Source: Hoeflea sp. | GTDB lineage: Bacteria; Pseudomonadota; Alphaproteobacteria; Rhizobiales; Rhizobiaceae | NCBI RefSeq assembly: GCF_002733955.1 | Contig: NZ_NVXQ01000008.1 | Location: 144,131 to 208,130 of the forward strand | DNA length: 64,000 nt | Reading direction: 5' to 3' | Shown: positions 27,661 to 37,076 of the stretch, one piece after another | Numbering within the stretch: the first letter of the stretch is position 1 | Layout: the number at the start of each line of letters is the position of its first letter | Made by a program: the position numbers and the translations under genes | Notes under the pieces: generated by a model | Told to the model about the DNA's origin: nothing | Database searches by the model: none | Seen by the model: only the letters and a program-made list of their open reading frames with translations

Positions 27661-28895
27661 AGCTCTCCCCGGAAAGCGCGTTGGGAGAGAGAAGCGAACA
27701 ATTCGGTGCCATCACCTAGCTCAGAGATAATCTGTTCTTTTTGTTTGGCGACTCTACGAAGCGTTTCAGCGAATCTCTCTTGGAGCTTCATCGGAGGCTT
27801 CGGAAGCACAAGCTGTTTGATGATGCCAAGATTCAGTCCATCCATGATTGCGCCTTTGTTGTGCTGTTTGATTTGGCGAATGATCATTGGATCGGAGTGG
27901 ATCGCGAATGACAGCACCTCGGGCAAAATTTTAGATGTGTCGCATGTGATTGAAGCAAGATGCTTTGTTGTGATCGCCTCAGGAATGTCGTCTGGAACAA
28001 CCGCTGAACGTCCGGTAGTCCCCATGATAGTTATGATGACGTCGCCAGCAAATACCTGATAGCGGCGAAGCGCTTCATATTTGTCCTCGGTGATGAAACG
28101 GCGCTGTCCCCATGCAAACTGGTTTTGAACGGCATTGTCGATCCCGAGAACAGCAACGCCCTCATCAACAAATTCGCTGTGAAGAAGCGCGCTGCCGAAT
28201 GGACCTGATCTGATCGCGCCTTTCCTGTCCTGAGCGAGCTTCTCGAATTTCTCGGGCTGCCACACCGCGTAAGCGGGATTGCGGTGTCCGACCAGATGCA
28301 CATAGGCAGACTTGAGAAAATCGTCGGCGAGTGCGAGGGCCTGCTGGCGTTTGCGGCGGATGGCATCGGCCTTGTCGAGGATTGCCGCAATTCGACGTTG
28401 TTCGTGCGGTTCAGGAATCGAAATAGCCATTCTTTTCAGATGACTGGGACCAAAATTCTGCTGTGCACTACCTGTGACTTCACGGCTTACTTGGGCACGA
28501 AACTCAAATGATTGAAGCCAGTGCTTTAGATAGCTCAAGGAATAGCCTTTGCGCTTTGGCTTGAACCTAATGGTGCTAGTATTCATGCAAAGCGGCAGAT
28601 GAGAACTTTCGACGAATGCGATCTTCGTTCGAAGATATCCGTCATCGTCAAACGATATTCCTGAACTCGCGATTACCAAGTCACCATCGTCAACCAGAAA
28701 GTGAGAATACTTGCCTTTTGCTTCGCTTTCTGTGATGTGGCGATCTGTTTTTGATAAATCGATCCGACCATCCGCTGTGATGTTAGCTACATTGAGGAGT
28801 TTAACTCCTTCCGAAGTAAATTGAGTTTTCCTTACGCCAGGCCCCTCTTGAAACCAAAACGCTTCATGTAAGGGAACTTGATTGATGGCAGTCAT
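27657..28895 (-). CDS. hsdS: Type I restriction-modification specificity subunit HsdS
   Basis: A 412-residue protein with two target-recognition domains. Each is followed by a conserved helix: [42 protein letters not shown] in the middle and [30 protein letters not shown] at the end. Two TRDs predict a bipartite recognition sequence, which cannot be deduced here. ATGA overlaps both hsdM upstream and the DUF5655 gene downstream. Confidence 0.95.
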   Translation of the reverse strand: MTAINQVPLHEAFWFQEGPGVRKTQFTSEGVKLLNVANITADGRIDLSKTDRHITESEAKGKYSHFLVDDGDLVIASSGISFDDDGYLRTKIAFVESSHLPLCMNTSTIRFKPKRKGYSLSYLKHWLQSFEFRAQVSREVTGSAQQNFGPSHLKRMAISIPEPHEQRRIAAILDKADAIRRKRQQALALADDFLKSAYVHLVGHRNPAYAVWQPEKFEKLAQDRKGAIRSGPFGSALLHSEFVDEGVAVLGIDNAVQNQFAWGQRRFITEDKYEALRRYQVFAGDVIITIMGTTGRSAVVPDDIPEAITTKHLASITCDTSKILPEVLSFAIHSDPMIIRQIKQHNKGAIMDGLNLGIIKQLVLPKPPMKLQERFAETLRRVAKQKEQIISELGDGTELFASLSQRAFRGEL

Positions 28896-30412
28896 CCCAG
28901 CATCCTCTCAAGGTCGGCGAGGTTCTTGGCGATATCGTCATTCAGGGACTTCATCCGCTCCAATATATCCTTAGGCGGGTCGTATTCCTGTTCTTCGTAG
29001 ATGCGCTCCTTGTACTTGGAGAGCGAGAGGTAGTAGTTTGCCTCTCGGATGTCATTGGCCGGAACGAAGAAGGCCTTCTGCTTGCGGTCCGTGTCCCGCT
29101 TCGGATCGCGGGCGGCCCAGGCCTTGATACAATCCGGCAGGTCATTGGCCTCGATCGGGTCGCGCTTGTCGTCGAGCGAGTAACCGTCCGCCTCCACATC
29201 ATAGAAGAAGACATCATCGGTGCGCCCGCCCTTGGTGAAGACAAGGATGCCGGTGGAGACACCCGCATAGGGCTTGAACACGCCCGAGGGCAGCGAGATC
29301 ACCGCCTCCAGCTGGTTGTGGTCGATCAAGAGCTTGCGAAGCGCCACATGGGCGGTGGAAGAGCCGAAAAGCACGCCATCGGGCACGATGGTGGCCGAGC
29401 GCCCGCCGGTTTTCAGCATGCGCAGGATCAGCACCAGAAACAGAAGTTCGGTCTTCTTGGTTTTGACCAGGCGCAGCAGACCGGCATGAACATCCTCGAA
29501 ATCCAACTGCCCTTTGAAGGGCGGGTTGGCAAGAACGATATCGAAGCCTTCGCTTGATGACTTCGGGAACTTCTCCGGAAAGCTGTTGCTCAGCGTATCC
29601 TGATAATGGATGTCGGGGTTGTCGACGCCGTGCAACATCATGTTCATGGCGGCGATGCGCAACATGGTCGCATCGAAATCGAAGCCGTGGAACATGTCGT
29701 TGCGGATATGGGTCCAATGATCTTCCAGCAGATCGCCGGCGAATATTTTCTCGGTCGTACCGGTCTCGGGATCAGTCTCCTCGATGATCGCCTCGGGTGA
29801 GGTGTTGTTCTCCAGCAGGTAGTTCATGGTCTCGACCAGGAAGCCGCCCGTGCCACAGGCTGGATCGGAAATCACATCGGTGGTTTTCGGCTCCAGCATA
29901 TCCACCATCAAGCGGATGATGTGGCGCGGGGTTCGGAACTGGCCGTTGATCCCCGCCGTAGTCAGTTTGCTGAGCAAATATTCATAGAGATCGCCCTTGG
30001 TGTCTCCTGCAGTAAGCGGAAGATCGTTGATCATGTTGACGGCCTTCACCAGAAGGCTCGGCTTCTGGATCAACAACTGCGCATCCTTCATGAATTCGGC
30101 AAAGGTGGTGCCTTGCGAAGCTTTCTGAAAATGCGGAAAGACCCGATTCCGCACCAGAGGCAGCATGTCCTCGGCACCAAGATGCCGGAAGTGCGACCAG
30201 CGAAGCTCCTGCTCATCGGCACTGAAGCGGCGCTTGAACTCGACTCCGCTGCGCTTCAGGCGGTTCTCGTCCCGAGCCTCATTCACATCGAGCAGACGCA
30301 CAAAAATGAGGAAGGTGATCTGTTCGATGACCGTCAAGGGATTGGTGATGCCTCCGGTCCAGAACTCCGTCCAAAGCGCATCAATCTTATTTTTCAGTTC
30401 GCCGGTAACCAT
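28892..30412 (-). CDS. hsdM: Type I restriction-modification methyltransferase HsdM
   Basis: A 506-residue N6-adenine methyltransferase. It has an N-terminal HsdM helical domain ([37 protein letters not shown]), the SAM motif [14 protein letters not shown] and the catalytic NPPF in [11 protein letters not shown]. With HsdS it methylates the recognition site; with HsdR it forms the restriction complex. It starts one base inside the hsdR stop (TGATG). Confidence 0.96.
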   Translation of the reverse strand: MVTGELKNKIDALWTEFWTGGITNPLTVIEQITFLIFVRLLDVNEARDENRLKRSGVEFKRRFSADEQELRWSHFRHLGAEDMLPLVRNRVFPHFQKASQGTTFAEFMKDAQLLIQKPSLLVKAVNMINDLPLTAGDTKGDLYEYLLSKLTTAGINGQFRTPRHIIRLMVDMLEPKTTDVISDPACGTGGFLVETMNYLLENNTSPEAIIEETDPETGTTEKIFAGDLLEDHWTHIRNDMFHGFDFDATMLRIAAMNMMLHGVDNPDIHYQDTLSNSFPEKFPKSSSEGFDIVLANPPFKGQLDFEDVHAGLLRLVKTKKTELLFLVLILRMLKTGGRSATIVPDGVLFGSSTAHVALRKLLIDHNQLEAVISLPSGVFKPYAGVSTGILVFTKGGRTDDVFFYDVEADGYSLDDKRDPIEANDLPDCIKAWAARDPKRDTDRKQKAFFVPANDIREANYYLSLSKYKERIYEEQEYDPPKDILERMKSLNDDIAKNLADLERMLG

Positions 30413-33400
30413 CAGTGCATATTTCCTTGAGACGTTTCGGCTCCATCATCGCCCTTTGGCGAGGGAGCAAAGAGGTTTACGATTTTCATCAATTGGTCGA
30501 TGTCGTCGGGCTTTTCGAATATGCCCTCAGGACCGTCAGCGTCGACAACCGTAAACGGCTGATCGTAGAGCCGGTCGATAGTGATGAAACCGAATTTGAT
30601 AATATGGTTTTGCAGGAGCGCCAGAAAGCGGGTCTGCTTTGCTGTGAGTTCCGGATGGCTGAGCACGAAGGCCGAGAACTTTTCCTTTACGGTCTGCTCT
30701 TCGAGCCCGACCATCTTGCGGATGGTGATATCGAGCGGCAAAGCGGTAGAGGCGAAGAACTCTTCCAGCGCTTCACGGCGGACACCGGGATTCTGGGTAA
30801 GGACCAGCGAGATGATTGCATTGAGATCGTCGGTTGTCACCGCCTCACCGGCCCTTATTTTCTTCAAGGTCGGGTTGGTCTCGAAATGCTTCTTCAGTTC
30901 GCCTTCCACCAATTGCTCGTATGCGGCCATGTCCACCGTCTTCAGCGAAGCGCTGCGGCGGGACGACTGAACAAGGGCGGCATCCTCCGTGACATCGATA
31001 ATCTTGGGGCCGACACCGTCCGTTTTCTGCCGCTCTCGATAAATCATGATCTCCCGGAGCGGCTCACGCACGGCTTCCAGGTCCATTGCTGACACATCTT
31101 TCCAGAATGCCTCGGACTTGGCCTTCTTGATTGTCTCGGCCTTTTCCTTGACGGGGTTCAGATGCATCTGGAGCATTCCAAGGCGATCCATAAGATCGAT
31201 CTTCAGATCGGCGACATCGGCGGACTGGTGCAACACCGCTATTTGGGTCCTGCAGATGAGCAGGTCAAACGCATGGGCCTCAGCCTTGCCCCTGATGTCA
31301 CGCCACTGCATCAGTGGAGCAATGGTCTGCCGAAGAACCGAAACGGTGCCAGGATCGAAACGCTTCAGGTTTTCAAGCGATGCAGTCGAGCGTTTTTCAC
31401 GCCATTTTTCGCGGACCGCCACAGTGTTCTCGTCCAGGGCATTGATGTCAGCTGCGATCAACTGGATCACTTGATCGAAGACGGCGATCTCGCTTTTCCT
31501 CAGTGCGGTCTCGGCCAAGAGAATCCGCTGCTCGAAGAGTTGCTGAAGCAGTGATTTTGAGGGCTGCGGCTCTACGGGTTTGTATCCATCCTCGAACCTC
31601 TGAAAATTGTCCCAGTGATCGAAAATGCGGAAAACAGTCTTGTCCTTTCCTACACCAAACAGATCAGAACAAAGGCGTGTACCGCGTCCGACCATCTGCC
31701 AGAACTTGACGGGTGAACGAACCGGCTTGGCGAAGACCAGATTGACGATCTCTGGCACATCAATGCCAGTGTCGAGCATGTCCACCGAGATGGCGATCGT
31801 AAGTTTACTGTTGGTGCCGGTGCCTTTGAAATCATCAATCAGGCTTTCCGCACGCGGATCGTAATTGTCGATCACTTGGCAGAACTTGCCGCCATATTGC
31901 GGGTACATTTCATCGAACAACCGGCTCATCAGCATCGCATGGTTGTGGTTTCGCGCAAAGATGATTGTCTTCCCGATTGTCTGGCCGTCCCCGTCGCGAA
32001 TGCCGTTTTCCATCAGGTTGCGAATGATCACTCGATTGGTGTCACGATTGTAGATCGCCTTATCGATTTGCTCCGAGGTGTAATCATAGTCATTCGGGTC
32101 TTCGCCTTGCGCTTCCAGTTCCTCGATCTGGGCCTGCGTCAAGCCGTCGAGGCGGATTCCCTCCCGCAAGAACTGGGTGGTGTGCTCAATTACCTCGAAT
32201 GGAACAAGATGCTTCTCCTTGACGCCTTCTTCCAGGTCATAACTGAAAGTTGGCAACTGGCCTTCGCAGTTGAACAGGCCGAAGGTGGAGCGCGTAACGA
32301 AGTTCACTGGCGTCGCAGTCAATCCGAGTTGAAGGCTATCAAAGTAGTGAAAAAGGTCGCCGTAGATATTGTAGATACTCCGGTGGGACTCGTCGGCGAT
32401 GATCAGATCAAAAAATCCGACGTCGAAGGACTGGTAAACCTTGAGCATCGCCGGATAGGTGGAGATGAATATTCGCTCTGTCGAATTGCCGCTGGCACGT
32501 GAATTGACGACGCGAATCGGTTCGGAATCGAGGAAGTCCGTGAAAGCGTTCTTTGCCTGTTTGCGCAGCTCCTTGCGATCGCAAAGGAAGAGCACCCGCT
32601 TCGCCCAACCGGCACGGATAAGAAGCTCTGCAAGGGCAATCGCAACTCGGGTCTTGCCTGTGCCGGTTGCCTGGACAATCAGCGCTTTGCGGTGCTTGTC
32701 GGTGAACCGTTCAGATACACGCTTGATCGCTTCAATCTGGTAAAGACGGTTGACGATGCGCTCCTGCGGTACGAGCGAATTAAGGTCTTTGCGGCTCTTG
32801 CGTTGGAACTTCACCAGGTACTGGAGGCTGTCTTTTGAATAATAGCCGAACACCTTTCTTGGCGGGTAGCCGGCTGCATCGTCCCACATCCAGATGTCAT
32901 AGCCGTTGGTGTAGAAAATGACGGGCCTCTGCCCAGACTTCTTTTCGAGGGCATCCGCATACAGCGCCGCTTGTTTGCGGCCCATCTCAGGATCGACAGA
33001 GGTCTTCTTCGCCTCAATAACTGCCAACGGCGATCCGTCTGTGTCCAAGAGGACATAGTCGGCGCGCCCTTTGCCAGTCGTCGTTGGTTGTCCATCAACT
33101 TCCAACTCCTTGGCTACTTCACTGGTTGAAGCTTCTCCACTGGCGACATTCCAACCAGCCGATGCAATCAGATTGTCGATGATACGGGTTCGTGTCGTCG
33201 CTTCATCAAACTGGAGAACGTCGGCCGATAGCTGTGCCGACTTGGCGAGGCTCTCAAGTTCCTCAGCCTTTTTCTCCGCTGCCTCCACCTGTTCACGCGA
33301 CTTCTCCACCTCTGCCAACAATGCAGCGATCTGCTCTTCTTGAGCAGCCAGCTTCTGAAGGGTCTGCTTTTCCTGTTGCGTGAGAGGTTGCTTATCGGTG

Positions 33401-33828
33401 CTTGCACTATCGAATTTTGGTTGTTCGAAAACCGGCAAGGTTTTGTGGTCAACCTTGCGATAGTTCACGACTGCCCACTTGCTCAGGTCATGGGCCTCTT
33501 TCAACAACCACAGAGCGTCATTCCGAGATACCTCGTCTCCATGGGCAGCCTTGTTGCCAAACTTCCTGATGGCATGAAGCTTGTTGAGAACAACAGGTGG
33601 CACCACGGCAACGAAGGCACTATTGGTGAGAAGGTCAATCTGGGTCGGCCGGTTTGGTTTTGGCAGTCGGAGTGACTGGTAAATGTCTTTTACAAGGTTC
33701 TCAGCGAGGAGCCGAAGATTGAAAATCGCGCTCCTTGCATCCAGCAGGACGTAGCTTTCGGCCCTCTCGCCAAGCGCAGCGATCTCTGGCCAATAAGCCT
33801 TCAGAAAATTGAAGTTGGCAGCTGTCAT
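30412..33828 (-). CDS. hsdR: Type I restriction endonuclease subunit HsdR with DUF4145 N-terminus
   Basis: A 1138-residue motor/nuclease. Residues 1-110 form a DUF4145-like domain ([34 protein letters not shown]) and 145-205 a coiled coil. The nuclease is [21 protein letters not shown] (PD-(D/E)XK). Helicase motifs are [19 protein letters not shown] and [10 protein letters not shown]. The long C-terminal region binds HsdM/S. It cleaves unmodified DNA at a distance after translocation. First structural gene after the WYL regulator, with a four-base ATGA overlap. The hsdR-M-S order is one of the common type I layouts. Confidence 0.95.
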   Translation of the reverse strand: MTAANFNFLKAYWPEIAALGERAESYVLLDARSAIFNLRLLAENLVKDIYQSLRLPKPNRPTQIDLLTNSAFVAVVPPVVLNKLHAIRKFGNKAAHGDEVSRNDALWLLKEAHDLSKWAVVNYRKVDHKTLPVFEQPKFDSASTDKQPLTQQEKQTLQKLAAQEEQIAALLAEVEKSREQVEAAEKKAEELESLAKSAQLSADVLQFDEATTRTRIIDNLIASAGWNVASGEASTSEVAKELEVDGQPTTTGKGRADYVLLDTDGSPLAVIEAKKTSVDPEMGRKQAALYADALEKKSGQRPVIFYTNGYDIWMWDDAAGYPPRKVFGYYSKDSLQYLVKFQRKSRKDLNSLVPQERIVNRLYQIEAIKRVSERFTDKHRKALIVQATGTGKTRVAIALAELLIRAGWAKRVLFLCDRKELRKQAKNAFTDFLDSEPIRVVNSRASGNSTERIFISTYPAMLKVYQSFDVGFFDLIIADESHRSIYNIYGDLFHYFDSLQLGLTATPVNFVTRSTFGLFNCEGQLPTFSYDLEEGVKEKHLVPFEVIEHTTQFLREGIRLDGLTQAQIEELEAQGEDPNDYDYTSEQIDKAIYNRDTNRVIIRNLMENGIRDGDGQTIGKTIIFARNHNHAMLMSRLFDEMYPQYGGKFCQVIDNYDPRAESLIDDFKGTGTNSKLTIAISVDMLDTGIDVPEIVNLVFAKPVRSPVKFWQMVGRGTRLCSDLFGVGKDKTVFRIFDHWDNFQRFEDGYKPVEPQPSKSLLQQLFEQRILLAETALRKSEIAVFDQVIQLIAADINALDENTVAVREKWREKRSTASLENLKRFDPGTVSVLRQTIAPLMQWRDIRGKAEAHAFDLLICRTQIAVLHQSADVADLKIDLMDRLGMLQMHLNPVKEKAETIKKAKSEAFWKDVSAMDLEAVREPLREIMIYRERQKTDGVGPKIIDVTEDAALVQSSRRSASLKTVDMAAYEQLVEGELKKHFETNPTLKKIRAGEAVTTDDLNAIISLVLTQNPGVRREALEEFFASTALPLDITIRKMVGLEEQTVKEKFSAFVLSHPELTAKQTRFLALLQNHIIKFGFITIDRLYDQPFTVVDADGPEGIFEKPDDIDQLMKIVNLFAPSPKGDDGAETSQGNMH

Positions 33829-34679
33829 TTGGTCGCTCCCCTGCGCGCAAGCTCGAATTCTGCCCTATTCGAGATGACGACCGGACACTCCCCCGGTTGA
33901 TCAACCAAATGGGCTATGTCCAAACGCAACCGTTTCTCAAAATAGTATAGCGCGGCCATACGAACTGGTATCCGGACCTCACCGTCGATCATGGCATAAT
34001 CGGTAGCGATTACCTTTTGCTGAGATTCGGATAAAGCCGGATTTGGAATCAGCACGACATTAAAGGTTTTGTTCCAGAATAGATCGTCCTCAACTCGCAG
34101 CCCTGGATCGGCGAAATCACCAGACTTGATACATCTGGAAAGGAGAAAATCCTTAAACTTGCTGTCGATGTGACAATAAGCTCTGGCATGCCATCTCAAG
34201 CCATCCGACATAAAGCTGTGCGGTGTAATCCGCCGCCATTGAGGCTCAGGGCGATTGGGGTTCATTGATTGGTAAAGGACGGTGATGGACTGATTGTTCG
34301 AAATGCACTCAACAATCGCCTGAAGAACATATGGATCAACTCTCCTGGCCGGAACAGGGACAGCTTCACCAACGATCTCATTATATTGCGCCGGTTCATG
34401 GTCACCAGCAATCAAGCCGGAAAGAAAGACGTCAGCATCCACACTGATGAAATGCGGCTTGAAATCCTTTGTGGCGAAGTACCGTTTCTGACGATGATCA
34501 TACTGAATGTTTTCGGGGAACATTTCCTGATAGGCCGAAAGGTCTTTCGAGGCTTGGGGGACGGAAATTCCAAATTGCGATGTCAGATCAATGCGGTTCA
34601 AGCTACCGCGCCAAAAGGCCTGGTATTCCACAAACTGAAACCGTTGCTCGGTAGCCCATTTGAGTTCAGCTGATGCCAC
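33825..34679 (-). CDS. WYL-domain transcriptional regulator (BrxR/CapW-like)
   Basis: A 284-residue regulator. The N-terminal winged helix is FWRGSLNRIDLTSQFGISVPQASKDLSAYQ. A WYL domain follows (VLYQSMNPNRPEPQWRRITPHSFMSDGLRWHARAYCHIDSKFKDFLLSRCI), then a WCX-like C-terminus. This is the BrxR/CapW architecture of repressors that control BREX, CBASS and restriction loci. It starts at GTG with AAGAGG upstream. It heads the nine-gene operon, and a palindrome covers its own promoter, so autorepression of the whole operon is likely. Confidence 0.88.
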   Translation of the reverse strand: MASAELKWATEQRFQFVEYQAFWRGSLNRIDLTSQFGISVPQASKDLSAYQEMFPENIQYDHRQKRYFATKDFKPHFISVDADVFLSGLIAGDHEPAQYNEIVGEAVPVPARRVDPYVLQAIVECISNNQSITVLYQSMNPNRPEPQWRRITPHSFMSDGLRWHARAYCHIDSKFKDFLLSRCIKSGDFADPGLRVEDDLFWNKTFNVVLIPNPALSESQQKVIATDYAMIDGEVRIPVRMAALYYFEKRLRLDIAHLVDQPGECPVVISNRAEFELARRGATK

Positions 34680-34711
34680 GACACGCCTCTTGATCCCGTA
34701 TACTTTATATG

Positions 34712-34740
34712 CGTATATTTTTTATACGAACATACGTCAA
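34712..34740 (-). promoter_or_regulatory. Promoter and operator of the WYL/restriction operon
   Basis: On the minus strand TTGACG (34740-34735) and TATACG (34717-34712) are separated by exactly 17 bases, a good sigma-70 promoter 33 bp before the GTG start. CGTATA-AAAAA-TATACG (34712-34728) is a perfect inverted repeat covering the -10 element, placed where a WYL repressor would block transcription. Extra CGTATA copies at about 34698 and 34724 suggest further half-sites. Confidence 0.65.
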
Positions 34741-34994
34741 GGGCAAAATAGCGACCCCCATAATGAAAGCCTACGGATGCGCAACGCACTTTGAGCATCT
34801 TTGTGAGACCTCATCGAATTGGGATGGATGATCAATTAGTGAGAAATGGTGCTCACGCCAGCACCTTCGGGGTGACACGAATTACGTCATGGATAGGCGA
34901 TTCTTGTTCAAACGTCGTTATAGTTAGTAATGGGGGGAAGACAGGCAGGAAGGACTAAACAGCATTTGGATAGCGGCGCTATATAGGCGACCAG
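34741..34994. other. Intergenic, no gene seen
   Basis: About 250 bp between the restriction-operon promoter and the end of the next minus-strand gene. I see no RNA gene, terminator hairpin or coding sequence. It is AT-richer than the flanks. Confidence 0.4.
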
Positions 34995-35315
34995 TCATGC
35001 TGAGTTGAGATGCCGCTTCGGGCGAAACGGGAATAGGCCATCGGCATAGCGTGCAGCAAGGTCTTCAAAGACGTCTTCGCTTTCGCGGACATCAAACCCC
35101 TGAATATCAAGGCCATCGACGATCTCATCGCGCAATCGGTCCAACGCTTCCCGTCGCCCCCGAGGATGTTTCTCCGTGCTCATGATCATTTTCCAAAGCA
35201 GCATCCTGGCAAGATCATCCCGAGATGGACGACACCGATCGCGGGCCTCGTCCCTCACTCTCTGCTGCCGTGCTCGCTGCTCGGCATTGATTTCTCGTCT
35301 TGATTTTTTTGACAT
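34995..35315 (-). CDS. Hypothetical 106-residue charged protein
   Basis: Not a family I recognise. The N-terminus is strongly basic and helical (MSKKSRREINAEQRARQQRVRDEARDR), followed by LARMLLWKMIMSTEKHPRGRREALDRLRDEIVDGL and an acidic segment (ESEDVFEDLAARYADGLFPF). ATG 35315 has AGGAGA eight bases upstream. The in-frame extension upstream consists of the degenerate heptad repeat (AILNSIL-PIRNWET) and is probably not translated. It is the last gene of the 35-40.6 kb minus-strand block. Confidence 0.6.
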   Translation of the reverse strand: MSKKSRREINAEQRARQQRVRDEARDRCRPSRDDLARMLLWKMIMSTEKHPRGRREALDRLRDEIVDGLDIQGFDVRESEDVFEDLAARYADGLFPFRPKRHLNSA

Positions 35316-35734
35316 CCTGATCTCCTGGTTCATCATGGAGACCCAGTGTGATGGCCGGCGATGCAAGGAACAAACGCCGTTTGCCTCGCAATGTTGACAA
35401 TCTGGAAGGGGATTGGTCCGCAGGCTTGGTTTCGAGGTCTCCAATCCCACTGCCGCAAACGGCGTTCGCTGGAGAATCGCGGTTTCCCAGTTTCGAATCG
35501 GCAAGATCGAGTTCAGAATCGCGGCAGGATAAATTGAGATGACTTGTTTCGAGTTGCCCGCACGTCATTGCGGATGGAGCTGACGTCGCGATGACTTGAA
35601 TCGGGTCCCCTGCACGTTGCTTCAATGGATATCAAATTGCGGCGCGTTTGTTTGTTGGTTTCCCTGCAGCCGCGTAGAGTGCGTGGAGCCTTGGCAGCAC
35701 CAACAATTTCCAAGCCTGCCGCCGCCACTTGCCG
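35316..35734. other. Intergenic region with a short copy of the 21-bp repeat
   Basis: No convincing gene. Three in-phase 21-bp units (GAATCG..., 35474-35536) belong to the family seen at 36100-36309, with a degenerate unit before them. The rest is unremarkable. Confidence 0.5.
35474..35536. repeat. 21-bp tandem repeat, short array (3 units)
   Basis: Three consecutive 21-bp units each starting GAATCG and carrying GTTT, GTTC or ATTG near the end. A solitary unit with the same start (GAATCCACGG) lies at 35741-35761, at the 3' end of the next gene. Confidence 0.7.
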
Positions 35735-36004
35735 TTACCAGAATCCACGGGCCTGAATTGCTGTTGGCGTTAACGGCTGATGCAGGGCTACATCCATCCA
35801 TTCGGGTTCATCGCCCGAGACCTTACGGATTGTCCTTCCAAGCGCATCGCTCAGGTCAACGACAGCATTGTAGTGCTCGCTCTGAGACTTCAGTTCGCAA
35901 AGCAGCAGGAGAAGGTCATTATGCAAGTCAGTGGTTCGGGCGACGAGGTCATCAATCTGTGAAGACGTCAGTTCCGGTTTCCGCTTATGCCTTTTTGTCA
36001 TCAT
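35735..36004 (-). CDS. Hypothetical 89-residue protein
   Basis: Not recognised. After a basic start (MMTKRHKRKPELTSSQ) it has a helical stretch IDDLVARTTDLHNDLLLLLCELKSQSEHYNAVVDLSDALGRTIRKV and ends in PLTPTAIQARGFW, the last residues lying in a solitary unit of the 21-bp repeat. AGGAAGG precedes the ATG. Codon use is coding-like. It lies between two repeat arrays in the minus-strand block. Confidence 0.6.
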   Translation of the reverse strand: MMTKRHKRKPELTSSQIDDLVARTTDLHNDLLLLLCELKSQSEHYNAVVDLSDALGRTIRKVSGDEPEWMDVALHQPLTPTAIQARGFW

Positions 36005-36099
36005 GAGCCTTCCTGAAAGAGGGCCCGTCCTGAGTCTGGGTTAGCTGATTCACGCCTTAACGCAAATCATGACCGTGAAGGCCGCTGATAGTCTGACGT

Positions 36100-36309
36100 G
36101 AATCGCAGTTTCTTGGGTTGGAAACGGCTGCGCTGAATTCGGAATCGCCAAGGCTGAATTTGGCAACGCGGGGACTGATTTCCGAAAGGGCGAATCCTGG
36201 GTCGGACTCGCCGTTTCAGTATTCAGAATCGCAAGGGCCGACTTGGGAATCGCGGGCGCCGGGTTTGGTAACGCGGAAACCGAATTCTGAATCGCAGTTT
36301 CAGGGCGCC
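36100..36309. repeat. 21-bp tandem repeat array, ten units
   Basis: Exactly ten 21-bp units in phase, consensus GAATCGC-n5-C-n-GA-n-TT-n-G, with about 50-75% identity between units. On the minus strand it reads as heptapeptides of the form AIPNSAL (SALPNPA, PAIPKSA, LAILNTE, PALPNSA). The array overlaps the last ten bases of the M41 peptidase gene and fills the gap to the next gene. Units are contiguous without spacers, so this is not a CRISPR array. Confidence 0.85.
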
Positions 36310-37076
36310 GCTTTTTTGGAGCCAGTTGCGGCGGCATTCATTTCTTGAGCAAGCAGTGCTCTCACTTCGCCGCCATCCAGCGTCTTTGCTTCTGCAAGTC
36401 GGGTTGCCAAGGCCAACAGTGCAGCGTGATGCTGAGATAGCAGTTCGAGAGCCATCCTCTCTGAAGCTTCAAGCCGGTCATGAACATGCTGCGCAAGCTG
36501 CCGATCAAGGGAAAGCATGGAGGGCTGTTCTTCCAATGATCGATAGAGCAACGGCTGAGCCCTGCCGAAACCTACGTTCGTTTCAGCGTCAGTCGCAATC
36601 TTTGTCGCTCGCGCAAGATCAGACCTTTCACTTCCGCCGGCACCGACACCGGCTTCGCCAAACACGAGCTTTTCCGCTGCTTGTCCGGCAAGTGCACAAG
36701 CAATCATCTGATTGAGCCAGGTTTGAGTTTGGACAACACCCTGTCGCATTTCGCTTTCGACATAGCCGCCAGACCCATTTCCAACGGTCACAGTAAAGAC
36801 GGTTGCGATGTCGAACGCAGTCCACGCCAGCGCGTGGCCTGCTTCGTGGACAGCGATGCGCCAGACGAGGTCTGGTGGCATAGCTGCCTGGCCCGCGGTA
36901 AGCGCTGCGTGGATGTCGCTGTAAGTGAGCTGCCTTTTTTCACGGCGAGCTTTCTGGCGAGCCTCACGGATCAGGCGCTCGATGTCTGCACCTGTGCTAC
37001 CAGCAGCAGCCAGTGCCAAGGGTTGGAGTGCTGGATTCAAATCATGCACTGCGACAGAGATATGAGAATTATCCAT
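36300..37076 (-). CDS. FtsH-type M41 zinc peptidase carrying the AAA lid (split FtsH, subunit B)
   Basis: A 258-residue protein that corresponds to the back half of FtsH. Residues about 11-60 (DLNPALQPLALAAAGSTGADIERLIREARQKARREKRQLTYSDIHAAL) are the helical lid normally at the C-end of the FtsH AAA module. HEAGH (77-81) binds zinc, and GAGGSERSDLARAT (Asp153) supplies the third ligand, as in FtsH GGASNDL. There is no ATPase core and no membrane helix. ATG 37076 has AAGGAG upstream and overlaps the 3' end of the AAA gene by 8 bp, so synthesis is coupled. Confidence 0.85.
   Translation of the reverse strand: MDNSHISVAVHDLNPALQPLALAAAGSTGADIERLIREARQKARREKRQLTYSDIHAALTAGQAAMPPDLVWRIAVHEAGHALAWTAFDIATVFTVTVGNGSGGYVESEMRQGVVQTQTWLNQMIACALAGQAAEKLVFGEAGVGAGGSERSDLARATKIATDAETNVGFGRAQPLLYRSLEEQPSMLSLDRQLAQHVHDRLEASERMALELLSQHHAALLALATRLAEAKTLDGGEVRALLAQEMNAAATGSKKAAP

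Noticed and set aside
36100..36309. Possible CRISPR array
   Set aside because: Units are 21 bp, contiguous and diverged, with no unique spacers and no cas genes.
36050..36337. Minus-strand frame encoding heptapeptide repeats over the 21-bp array
   Set aside because: It has no ribosome-binding site and overlaps the end of the M41 gene; the repeat is better described as DNA until translation is shown.
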